A DNA stretch of 64,000 bases from assembly GCF_030848805.1 (NCBI RefSeq), contig NW_027269925.1, positions 62,001 to 126,000 of the forward strand, read 5' to 3'. The number at the start of each line of letters is the position of its first letter. Position 1 is the first letter of the stretch. Below are positions 55,655 through 64,000 of the stretch, piece by piece. The position numbers and the translations under genes are program-made. The notes below the pieces were generated by a model. That model was not told the origin of the DNA. It ran no database searches and saw only the letters and a program-made list of their open reading frames with translations. Source of the stretch: Temnothorax longispinosus. Lineage: Eukaryota; Arthropoda; Insecta; Hymenoptera; Formicidae.

Positions 55655-55745
55655 AAGGATGACATGAAAAAAGCGATATGGGCAACATTCTACCATTACG
55701 GCTCAACAGACAGCAAGCCTGAACATCATTTTTGTCCCGAAGGCC
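55655..55745 (+). pseudogene. Transposase internal fragment, opposite orientation
   Basis: The frame reads DDMKKAIWATFYHYGSTDSK and then PEHHFCPEGP, the block that in related transposases lies just upstream of the NESFN region. Here it points the other way, so an inversion inside the element separates the two. Confidence 0.65.
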
Positions 55746-55906
55746 CCGCGCGCTCTCGGAGACGGTTCACTCTCTCGGCTGTAACTTCGTTATTTATCGA
55801 GATATTGACTTGCAATTTTAACCAGATATTTTTGAGACCTCAAGCTTCAAGAAAATGCAAAAAAAAATCGATTTTTTCGACCATGCTAGGTGTATATCTC
55901 CCCTTA

Positions 55907-56866
55907 AATCATAACTGGCGCGGATTGACGAAAGACGTCAAAAAATATATAGCTAAATGCGAGCTATGTCAAAGAAATAAGTTATCGCGGAAAAATAAAG
56001 TACCGTTGGTAATTACGGACACACCTACCAAGCCATTCGAGAAATGTGCTTTGGATATTGTAGGGCCACTTACGATTACAACGAATGGAAATAAATATTT
56101 GTTAACATTTCAAGATAATTTAACGAAATATAGTAAAGCGATACCAATTCCAAACCAAGAAGCAAGTACAGTAAGTAAGCAATTTGTGACAAAAATTGTC
56201 TTAGAGCATGGAATTCCAGAAAAAATTCTGACCGATCAAGGCACGAATTTTTTGAGCGAGGTATTCAAAAACACCTGTAAACTCTTGAAGATAAACAAAA
56301 TTCAAACTACCGCGTATCATCCCGAAAGCAACGGAGCACTCGAAAGATCCCACCGAACATTAGCAGAATACCTGCGACACTACATAAACGAGGACCAAAC
56401 GGATTGGGATGAGTGGATACCGTTTGCGATATTCGCATATAATACAACGCCGCACACAGCGACGGGGTATACACCGTTTGAGCTAGTATACGGTCACCAA
56501 GCTGAATTACCGACAGCACTGACAAAACCACCTAAACTCACGTATAACTATGATGATTACGCACAAGAGTTACGGGAAAGATTAAGAGCGACCAACAAAG
56601 TTGCCAGGGAACACGTACAAGAGGAAAAGATTAAAGCGAAAAAACAGTATGATACAAAGACTAAAGAAACCAGTTTTCGTGTAGGTGACAGAGTACTCAT
56701 GCACGATGAAACGTTACGACGAGGACGTTCAAAGAAACTTGAATCCCTATGGACAGGACCGTACACAATTATCGAAAAGAATTCAGATGTTAATTATACT
56801 ATAAAGAAAGGAAGAAAAATAATGCGCTTACATGTAAACAAATTAAAACTTTTTATAGAAGAATAA
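55907..56866 (+). CDS. Gypsy integrase, inner copy (main part)
   Basis: It resumes at NHNWRGLTKDVKKYIAKC, with the rest of the zinc finger in CELCQRNKLSRK. The catalytic core has Asp in KCALDIVGPL, Asp in KILTDQGTNFLS and Glu in YHPESNGALERSHRTLAEYL. The C-terminal DNA-binding part reads FRVGDRVLMHDETLRRGRSK and KLESLWTGPYTIIEK. Stop at 56866. Apart from the transposon insertion just upstream, the domain is undamaged. Confidence 0.9.
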   Translation, partial: NHNWRGLTKDVKKYIAKCELCQRNKLSRKNKVPLVITDTPTKPFEKCALDIVGPLTITTNGNKYLLTFQDNLTKYSKAIPIPNQEASTVSKQFVTKIVLEHGIPEKILTDQGTNFLSEVFKNTCKLLKINKIQTTAYHPESNGALERSHRTLAEYLRHYINEDQTDWDEWIPFAIFAYNTTPHTATGYTPFELVYGHQAELPTALTKPPKLTYNYDDYAQELRERLRATNKVAREHVQEEKIKAKKQYDTKTKETSFRVGDRVLMHDETLRRGRSKKLESLWTGPYTIIEKNSDVNYTIKKGRKIMRLHVNKLKLFIEE

Positions 56867-56941
56867 CAAAAAAAAAAGGGAAAAAGAAAAAGAAATACAC
56901 CGGTATATCGTATAGATGGAAACGCACCGTGCGAGATACAA

Positions 56942-57574
56942 ATGTATGTTCAACAGCAACATTACTACAAAATGTGCAAATTCAGACACACTGTTACAAC
57001 ACAAACAAAGTGGATTTCATTACGACGACCACACGATTGGCTGTATTCAACAGTAACTGAACAGCCAATACTTATACAATGTAATGAACACGAGGAGAAG
57101 CAGATAATCAACAACACTGGCAAAACTACGCTGGAAAAGGAGTGTAAGCTAATGACAACCGATATGACAGTACAAGCTGAAGAGACAATATACGAGACAG
57201 ATATAGAGACATATTTACCCGAAGTAAATATTTCGCTTACATATGACCATGAAACGATCACATTACGGAACGAGACAACGGACGATTTAACTCAGCATCG
57301 AGCTGAGCTGACAGAATTAAAAACACAAATACAAAAAATGAATACTGACCTAGAGGACGACGACCGAAATTTTTACGTCCGAAAACAATTCATATACCCA
57401 ATGACAGCGAGCGGTATAATTACATTAGCCATAGTAAGCACTGTAATATACGTATTAATAAAAAAGAAAAAGAACCCACGATCACCACTTACATTATACG
57501 ACAAAGAAAGATCATTTCGACCATACGGATTTCCGAAACCAATTTTAAAACGTAGTGTAAGTACTAGGTTCTAA
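56942..57574 (+). pseudogene. Errantivirus-type env, C-terminal part only, inner copy
   Basis: A 210-residue frame whose N-terminal fusion-protein portion is absent. It keeps a predicted transmembrane helix near residues 150-175, followed by a Lys-rich cytoplasmic tail. The position between integrase and the polypurine tract is that of env in insect errantiviruses, and the outer copy carries the other portion of such a gene. As it stands there is no signal peptide, cleavage site or fusion segment. Described as a broken relic only. Confidence 0.7.
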
Positions 57575-57720
57575 TAGAATAGTAAACGATTATACCAAAA
57601 TATTGTATACGGGTATTATAAAATGTAAATATATATAAGGAAAAAATATAGAAATGGGTATACAACAAAGTATAAATTAAAGAATATAGCGAAACTCGCG
57701 AACCTCGTTTTCTCTTTTTA

Positions 57721-57732
57721 ACGGGGGAGGGA
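57721..57732 (+). promoter_or_regulatory. Polypurine tract
   Basis: ACGGGGGAGGGA immediately before the 3' LTR, the expected plus-strand primer position. Confidence 0.85.
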
Positions 57733-58461
57733 TGTTGTAATCTAAAATTACAACGAGTAATTATTAAATTATTTATAATAAAATTATAGAATAGCCTTTC
57801 GAAAGACTTCGAGGAAATTGTCTTTCGAAAGACTCCTCAATTTACGCTGACGCGGACGCGGAAGTTCATCAAGCTTCCGCGTCAATCGAACTATTGCGAT
57901 ATGCATAAAATGTGCGACAACGCATTTCGACACAATATTGCGAGATGCATAGGAATGTGCGACAACGCATTTCGACAATCGCGGAACCGCGGGAGTACAG
58001 CGAGATTGCGAATGCGCTCGGTCACTGACCGACCTCATTCGGGGGACCGTCGAACCCGGCGGAAAAGTGCCGACAGGGCATAACTCAAAGCAATATAAGG
58101 GACCGTCGAAGAAGCCGCGACGGAGAGTAATACACCGGAGACTCTGCCCGTGACCGTTCTCGTAAGTCGTGTCGCGAAGTTCTACATTATAACAAAGCGC
58201 GTGCGAGATATAATAATTGTGAAAGACAACTACAAGTGTAAGTTAGTGAGTGTAACAGGAGCGCTGAAATAAAGCTCCAATATAAAGTAAAACGAAGTGA
58301 AGTTCATTTAACGACGCCTACACCTTGTTCCACCTGCGAACCCGACCGCTTCCTAGTCTGCCCGCCTGTGCCTACCGAGTCCCAACTCGTAAGGTCAAGA
58401 GATCCCGAAAATAATAAACGTTTTGCCGTAAGCCGTCACCAATCGGCAATGCGGCATAACA
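57733..58461 (+). repeat. 3' LTR of the inner Gypsy
   Basis: Same ends as the 5' LTR, preceded by a purine run. Followed by the AACG target duplication. Confidence 0.97.
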
Positions 58462-58465
58462 AACG

Positions 58466-59450
58466 ATTGCATCTGGAAGAAGAACCACTGACATGCAGCG
58501 ATATCGTCGTGCATAAGATTATCACAAAGACGGGCAGCGTACCGGTCAACGTCCGACCGTACCGCTTGCCAGAAAAGCATAAGAAAGATGTGAATAGACA
58601 AGTAAAGGATATGTTAAAAAGTAAAATTATTAGGCCTAGGACGAGCCCATGGAATGCGCCGTTGTTAGCAGTCCCAAAGAAAAGAGACGCATCCGGAAAA
58701 CTAAAATTGAGAGTGGTGATAGATTTTCGGTTTGTAAACGATCTAACGGAAAGAGATTCTTTCCCATTGCCAAACATAACTGATATCCTAGACCAACTAG
58801 GAAACGCAAAATATTTTACCACGCCAGACCTTGCCTCGGGATATCTTCAAATCCCGATGGAAGAAGAAGAAGATAAAGAAAAAACAGCGTTCTCGACACA
58901 ATACGGACATTACGAATACAATCGAATGCCTTTTGGACTGAAAAATGCCCCAGCGACATTTCAACGAGCAATAATAGCCGTTCTAGCAGGACTAGTAGAA
59001 TTACAATGCTTAGTATATCTAGACGATATAATAGTATACGGAGCAAGTTTACAAGAGCACAATAAAAGATTAATCAAAGTGCTAAAAAGACTGAGAAAAT
59101 ATAATTTGAAACTACAGCCCGATAAATGCGAATTCCTTCGGAAAGAAGTGACGTATCTCGGACATGTGATAACAGAAAACGGAATCTCGCCAGATCCTTT
59201 AAAACTAGAAGCAGTAAAAAGCTTCCCGAGACCAACAAAGGTAAAGGACATCCTAGCTTTCGTAGGATTAGCCGGATATTATCGAAGATTCATTAAAGAT
59301 TCCTCAGCGATCGCCAAGCCAATCACACAAATGACCAGAAAAGATACCAAACTCGAGTGGAAGGCAGAACAACAAAACGCATTTGAAATACTTAAAGAAA
59401 AATTAACTACAGCACCGGTATTAAAATACCCGGACTTCTCCTAAGAATTT
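58466..59450 (+). pseudogene. Gypsy reverse transcriptase, outer copy
   Basis: It continues from the target site: HLEEEPLTCSDIVVHK, NVRPYRLPEKHKKDVN, LRVVIDFRFVNDL, FTTPDLASGYLQIP, FNRMPFGLK-type (YNRMPFGLKNAPATFQR). The catalytic YLDD is present in LVYLDDIIVYG, then YLGHVITENG and VGLAGYYRRFIKD. TTPDLASG has Pro where the family has Leu. A TAA at 59442 follows KYPDFS at the start of RNase H, and the frame is one base off at the insertion site. The palm that the inner copy lacks is intact here. Confidence 0.9.
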
Positions 59451-60907
59451 GTAGTAACGGCAGACGCTTCAGATTACGCAATCGGAGCCATACTGTCACA
59501 GGGAAAGGTAGGTCAAGATCAACCCGTGGCTTATGCGAGCCTCTGCTATCCTAGTACTCTTACTATCTAAAGCCGAGCAAAATTACAATACCACTGAGAA
59601 AGAATTACTAGCGATAGTATGGGCGGTGAAACACTTCCGACCATACGTTTATGGAACAAAATTTACAATAGTGACAGACCATAAATCATTGGTTTGGCTA
59701 TTCAACGTAAAAAAACCCCGGATCAAGATTAATACGATGGAGACTAAAATTAGAGGAATATGATTACACCATCGTACATAAGGCCGGGCAAGAGAATAGA
59801 AACGCTGACGCGTTGAGTCGACATGTGCCGACAGATATCAACAAGATAGAGAAGGAAGAGAACAACGAACAGGAGAGCGAAAGAAAATACACAGAAGAAG
59901 AGAAGCAACATATACTGTACGAATACCATGATGCACCTGTAGGAAGACATCAGGGCGTGGAACGCACCATAAACCGAATGAGGTTGACGCATAATTGGAG
60001 AGAATTAACACGAGACGTCGAAGATTACATTACTAAATGCGAACTATGTCAGAAGAATAAGTTATCGCGAAAAAGTAAAGCTCCCTTAGTAATCACAGAC
60101 ACCGCGGATAAACCGTTTGAAAAATGTGCTCTAGATATAGTAGGACCTCTGACGGTGACCGAAAACAGAAATAAATATATCCTCACGTTTTAGGATAATT
60201 TATCAAAATTTAATAAAGCGATACCCGTACCTAATCAAGAAGCGAATACAATCGCGAAAGAATTTGTCACAAAAATAATCTTAGAATATGGTATTCCCGA
60301 AAAAATACTGACGGACCGTGGAACGAATTTCCTTAGCGAGATATTTAAAAGCACGTGTAAATTATTAAAGATAGAAAAAATTCAAACAACGGGATATCAT
60401 CCCGAGAGCAACGGAGCGGTAGAACGCTCTCATCAAACATTGGCAGAATACCTGCGACATTATATAAACGCGGACCAGACAGATTGGGATGAATGGAAGC
60501 CATACGCGTATAACACGACGCCGCACACGGCGACCGGGTTTACACCTTTCGAATTGATATACGGGCACCGTGCGACACTACCGACGGCACTGTCCCAACC
60601 ACCGAAACCGACATATACGTACGATGATTATGCGCAGGAGTTAAAAGAAAAATTAAAAGCGACACAACGAGTTGCAAAGAAACATTTGCGAAACGAAAAA
60701 TCTAAGGCCAAGGAGACGTACGATAAGAAAACGAAAGAAATCAAATTCCGAGTAAAGGACAAAGTTCTTTTGCACGACGAAACGATGCGCAGAGGAAGAT
60801 CGAAGAAACTAGAATCCCCGTGGATAGGACCGTACGAAATAATCGAAAACATTCAGACGTCAACTATACGATCAAAAAGGGACGGAAAATTACGCGAGTA
60901 CATGTAA
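59451..60907 (+). pseudogene. Gypsy RNase H and integrase, outer copy, several breaks
   Basis: RNase H: TADASDYAIGAILSQG, then a frame break near 59540, TEKELLAIVWAVKHFRPYVY, IVTDHKSLVWLF, another break near 59715, and NRNADALSRHVP. Integrase: HEYHDAP-type (YEYHDAPVGRHQGVERT), CELCQKNKLSRK, CALDIVGPLTV, a TAG (60192) after YILTF, ILTDRGTNFLSE, YHPESNGAVERSHQTLAEYL, a small deletion near KPYAYNTTPH, and GRSKKLESPWIGPYEII. A last frame break lies at about 60850. Motif residues are kept but the protein cannot be made. Confidence 0.88.
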
Positions 60908-61124
60908 ACCGCCTAAAGCCCTTCATAGAACAATAAAAGCCGAAAAAGAACGAAAACAAGCGATAGAACGTAGGCGATAGTAATAAATAAGAAAAATAAA
61001 ATAATTAACCCTTACCAATAATCACGCTCGTCGGATGACGGTTACATCCCTCCGACCGGTGGCGACGTCCAGGGAAATTTGTAGAGGCCGGATAAGCACC
61101 CACGTGCTAGGGCGGCCTACTTTT

Positions 61125-61424
61125 TCATAGGCCGGCGGGGGCGAACAAGGTGAGGAGGGCCCCGCACACGCACTTGAATGCGCACTATTAAGCGCACCAC
61201 GCACACTTAGGGCACCCACACGCGCTGCCCTTAGCCAGTACGACCGCATACAGGCGTTGCAAGACGCCGGCGCGAAATACAAGTTACACTGTATGCACCT
61301 CATTATGATCGATCAACCAAATAATGTGCTCAAAGCTAGACTTAGAGACACACTAAACGCGAGAAGAGAAAAAAACGCAAGGAGAAGGTATTACCAACCC
61401 AAGAAAAAATTCAGAGAAAAGTAA
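61125..61424 (+). other. Small open frame before env, unkn. (99 codons, no certain start)
   Basis: Open from 61125 to a TAA at 61422. It reads ALSQYDRIQALQDAGAKYKL, then IMIDQPNNVLKARLRDTLNA and a strongly basic end RREKNARRRYYQPKKKFREK. GC content of its first half is higher than the surrounding Gypsy DNA. The only ATGs are internal. The stretch TCCTTATCTTACAG just downstream (61431-61444) would serve as the env splice acceptor expected in errantiviruses. Confidence 0.35.
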
Positions 61425-61446
61425 CTTAAGTCCTTATCTTACAGGA

Positions 61447-62197
61447 CGCTGATTGTCGTCCAGCACTTCGCGAGAAAAGCGAAACCCGAGACAGCATCAT
61501 CGTACGAGATACGACAATTCAGCAACGAGCCGGGAATATACTTTGAACAAACCGGACAATTACAACATGTAGAAGCTACATGGAAACTAGCGATTAATAT
61601 TGACGTAGCAGCCCTAGGACACCGATATCATCAACTTCAAGAGGTTTTTCAGCAAACCGAGGAATTATGCAAAACGATACTCGCGACGGACACGCAGCAG
61701 ACGTGCAAAAATATTCTCCATACGATAGAGAAAAATAATGAAAAATTAACGCAATTATTAACGCGATTACAGACCATATATGAAACAAATGATAATAAAC
61801 GTGGTTTAATAGATGCGATCAGCACGATCAGCATAACGCTGTTCGGCACTATGGATGCTGAACTGATACAAAATCAGCAACAGACTCTACAGCACACCGC
61901 GAAGAACCAATTAAAGGTGATAAACGCCACAATAGGCCACATGGAGGCCCTAGAAAAATCGTAATATTATAACGAACAACTGTTGACGAACGTCACGATA
62001 CGAATACAGCAGGAAACAGCCATGTACGCCAGAAAAGAAACAATAGACAAACAGTTATTACTAATAACCACAATTACCGAAAATCTAATAGAAGACGTGA
62101 AAGACACAATAGACTACCTCACATATTCGCGAGAAGGAATCATACTCACTCGTTTATTACCGATAGAAAAATAATAACGGAATTAAAAGAGACGACG
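61447..62197 (+). pseudogene. Errantivirus-type env, N-terminal and middle part, outer copy, broken
   Basis: About 240 codons in the env position. A basic site followed by a hydrophobic segment containing LFGTMD has the look of the cleavage/fusion region of baculovirus-F-like Env proteins. A long helical region follows. An in-frame TAA lies at 61962, and the frame shifts at about 62172 at an A run. The gene is cut at 62198 by Transib copy C, so the membrane anchor is missing. Described as a relic; no intact product is possible. Confidence 0.65.
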
Positions 62198-62468
62198 CAC
62201 AGTGGTCCCAATTGCCAAAAACGTGGCCAAAACCCTCTAAATCGAAGTTTCAATTTGGGGACTTTTAAGGCCCTAAATAGTTAGGTTGGTATCTTTACCG
62301 TTAGAAACGACCATTTTTGAGGGTCATATGGACATACATCTGGTTCTCGAAATCTATTTTAATCTGAGCGTCGAGACGTCACATAAGGAATTTGCTTCGA
62401 ACGCAAGTAAACGTAATTTTCAATCGCGCTCCATTTCCTTGTGTTTTTAGTTATTTTAATTTCGTCAA

Positions 62469-63973
62469 ATGGAGTCAACGACTGAAAGTAAGTAAATTTC
62501 AACTATGTAAATAAAATGCAATAAAATTTGATTGTTATTAAATTATAGGAGCATTTAAAATATCGTTTCCAGTTTAAATCGCAAAAAATAAAATATACAG
62601 AAGTCAAAAATCCCATGAAATCCCACTCTCAAACAAATTTTCCCGGTTTTTTTAATCGTTCCTCATTAATAATTAAGAAAAATAGCTGCCCCCACTTGCC
62701 CCATTTTGTTTTATCTAACTTTTTCTGCGGCGATGCATAAATTCGCTTTCAGGCGCGCATTGCGCGCTTTCTTTTGATTCAAAATAAATAAAATCATTAA
62801 ATTGTTTACCGCGGGTTCATAAGTATGTTTCAATAATGTAATAACAATCAATATATGTATTACCTGTTGTTCAAAACAAAGAAAAGTCAGGAGCATATAA
62901 GCCTACGCCGGATCTTTGTGCAAAAATTAGTTTATAAACATTTGATGTGGAAAGTTCGTCCATGAGATTAGGTTTAGTATTTTAAATTATTGTAACGAAA
63001 CACTGAAGATGACCCGAACATAGGGTCGAAACGTTTGTATTAACTTTCCACATCAAATGTTTATAAACTAATTTTCGCACAAAGATCCGGCGTAGGCTTG
63101 CATGCTCCTCACTTTCCTTCATTTTTTAATTTGTTAAAACATATTTGTTAATTATGCAGCTGCTAATATTCGTTACTTGTAACCAAAATAGTTAATTAAT
63201 TAATTTTTGTTCTTTTCACAGAGTATTCCAGACAAAGGAAACAAATGTCCTTGAAAAGAAAGGAAATTTTTGATATTATTAAGGATAATATTACCTAAGA
63301 CAATAATATTCTTCACAAATTAATTGAAGAACATTTGTCACAAATAAATAAATAAACATTTAGTTTGTGTGCTGAAGTCAAGGGTGACTTGAGAAAATTA
63401 TTCCACAAATTCAGTAAAAAGTTACAAGAATGCAACAGGACTTATGAAAGGTTCTTTGCAACAAATGAATCATGGCTGGCGATGGACGTTAATTTATGCG
63501 ACAAACCTAAGAACGTAGAGGTCTCCGAGGAACCATCTACAAATAAGAAAATCACAGGTCGTCCATCTTCTAGTTTTGAAGGTTCCAGCGATCGAACTAA
63601 ACGAAGGCGAACACAGAGCATCCGAGAGCAACACAGCGTTGAAGAACTGACCTACGCTACCCAAATGAGTTTCCGGGCTTCTGGAAAATTGGATGCAGCA
63701 AAGGTGGTCCAGGACATTACTGAAGGAAGCCCAACAAAAGCTAGGAGGTACAGAGAATCATTAAACGATGATCGCGAGAAACAAATGACCAAAGATGAGG
63801 CTCTGTCACTCGTTATTGAAAATAAATTGTCCAAAAGCATGTATAATAACATCAGAGCCGCTAGCATTCAACACAACTGTAAATTGTATCCTTCCTATAA
63901 ATATGTTTTGCAAGCTAAAAAAGAATGTTACCCTAGCGCTACAGATATAACAATTACAGAATGCAGCGCTGAA
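62469..63973 (+). pseudogene. Transib transposase, N-terminal exons (copy C)
   Basis: Exon 1 is 62469-62487 (MESTTE, donor GAAA|GTAAGT). Exon 2 runs 63222-63973 (acceptor TTTTCACAG). Exon 2 carries two in-frame TAA codons (63297-63299 and about 63353), after which it is open: LRKLFHKFSKKLQECNRTYE, NKKITGRPSSSFEGSSDRTK, MTKDEALSLVIENKLSKSMY and LYPSYKYVLQAKKECYPSAT. It ends ITECSAE at a donor GTAAAA. Copy A has a splice donor at exactly the same protein position (ITESKCE|GTATGT), supporting the model. The catalytic domain is outside the window. Confidence 0.85.
62881..63118. mobile_element. Hairpin element in the Transib copy C first intron
   Basis: Arms of about 75 bp (62881-62955 and 63043-63118) pair from GGAGCAT.TAAGCCTACGCC to ACATTTGATGTGGAAAGTT. 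The central ~85 bp contain CACTGAAGATGACCC and GGGTCGAAACGTTT. Confidence 0.8.
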
Positions 63974-64000
63974 GTAAAACTGAAGTAAAACAGCAAGCAT

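Larger units (their letters stand above)
54682..55902. mobile_element. TTAA-target DNA transposon inserted in Gypsy integrase
   Basis: The ends GGGGAAATATACACCTAG and GGGGAGATATACACCTAG (right end read inward) are inverted repeats. TTAA is duplicated at 54678-54681 and 55903-55906. The element carries two transposase fragments related to the arthropod Mutator-like/Kolobok-type family, in opposite orientations. Removing 1,225 bp exactly restores the integrase reading frame. TTAA duplication is known for Kolobok and piggyBac; the superfamily is inference. Confidence 0.88.
49596..58461 (+). mobile_element. Inner Gypsy retrotransposon, complete with two LTRs
   Basis: 8,866 bp with LTRs of 730 and 729 bp, flanked by AACG (49592-49595 and 58462-58465). 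Order: LTR, candidate primer-binding site, gag, protease, reverse transcriptase, RNase H, integrase, env remnant, polypurine tract, LTR. The LTRs differ at three positions, pointing to a recent insertion. The internal region nevertheless has a gag frame break, a stop before the reverse transcriptase, a deletion of the catalytic palm, an inserted DNA transposon and a shortened env. Confidence 0.97.
48160..62197 (+). mobile_element. Outer Gypsy (Ty3-type) retrotransposon copy, split and truncated
   Basis: Left part 48160-49595 (late gag and protease) and right part 58466-62197 (reverse transcriptase to env) belong to one element separated by the inner copy. No LTR is present on the left: the element begins in gag. 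On the right it is cut by Transib copy C. Several stop codons and frame breaks show it is older than its insert. Confidence 0.88.
62198..64000 (+). mobile_element. Transib transposon copy C, 5' part, runs off the window
   Basis: The 5' terminus begins CACAGTGGTCCCAATTGCC, with the RSS-like heptamer CACAGTG, preceded by CGACG as a possible 5-bp GC-rich target site. It is inserted in the outer Gypsy env. The N-terminal exons of a transposase lie inside; the rest is beyond 64000. Confidence 0.85.

Overview
This is eukaryotic, AT-rich, repeat-dominated DNA, most likely from an insect and plausibly a hymenopteran such as an ant. The evidence is spliced coding regions with GT..AG introns, AATAAA signals, a 500-base N gap typical of a draft assembly, and the mix of insect-type transposable elements (PIF/Harbinger, Transib, Tc1/mariner, Tigger/pogo, a TTAA-target DNA transposon, Gypsy with an env remnant, BEL/Pao, CR1-like). 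The species call is inference. No single-copy host gene could be supported; nearly every coding stretch is transposon-derived, and most are broken.

Layout, left to right. 1-1310 is a tandem satellite with a 204-bp unit. 3224-7399 is a 4.2-kb PIF/Harbinger element with perfect 35-bp inverted ends and a TTA target duplication; its transposase and MADF genes lie on opposite strands, and each gene's second exon sits in the other's intron. A BEL/Pao protease scrap follows, then AT-rich DNA with small hairpin elements. 11-17 kb and 23.9-29.4 kb hold GC-rich repeated units of unknown class ('unit X'): a protein with an acidic tail, followed at four loci by a very small membrane-protein reading frame, with 132-bp tandem repeats, an array of mini-exon-like repeats, and one ~230-residue unknown protein.

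16986-20056 is a nearly complete Transib (RAG1-related) gene whose seven exons can be read; its first catalytic Asp has become Asn. Two more Transib copies lie at 27578-28608 (C-terminal part) and 62198-64000 (N-terminal part, running off the window). Between them are a mariner-like pseudogene, a 1.4-kb non-autonomous element with TTA duplications, a fold-back element flanked by TTAA, a Tigger/pogo element (32938-35850) with ~121-bp inverted ends, a dense GTCGAC array, a second Harbinger transposase cut by the N gap, and a broken CR1-like retrotransposon (about 42761-47443).

48160-62197 is a nested Gypsy locus. An 8.9-kb inner copy (49596-58461, LTRs differing at 3 positions, AACG target duplication) is inserted into an older copy of the same family. 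The inner copy itself carries a 1.2-kb TTAA-flanked DNA transposon, and the outer copy's env is cut by the third Transib. The elements do not work together as a pathway; the window is a record of serial insertion, decay and possible trans-mobilisation. The observations most worth follow-up are the repeated acidic-tail plus micro-membrane ORF cassette, the Transib D-to-N change, and the young but already crippled Gypsy copy.
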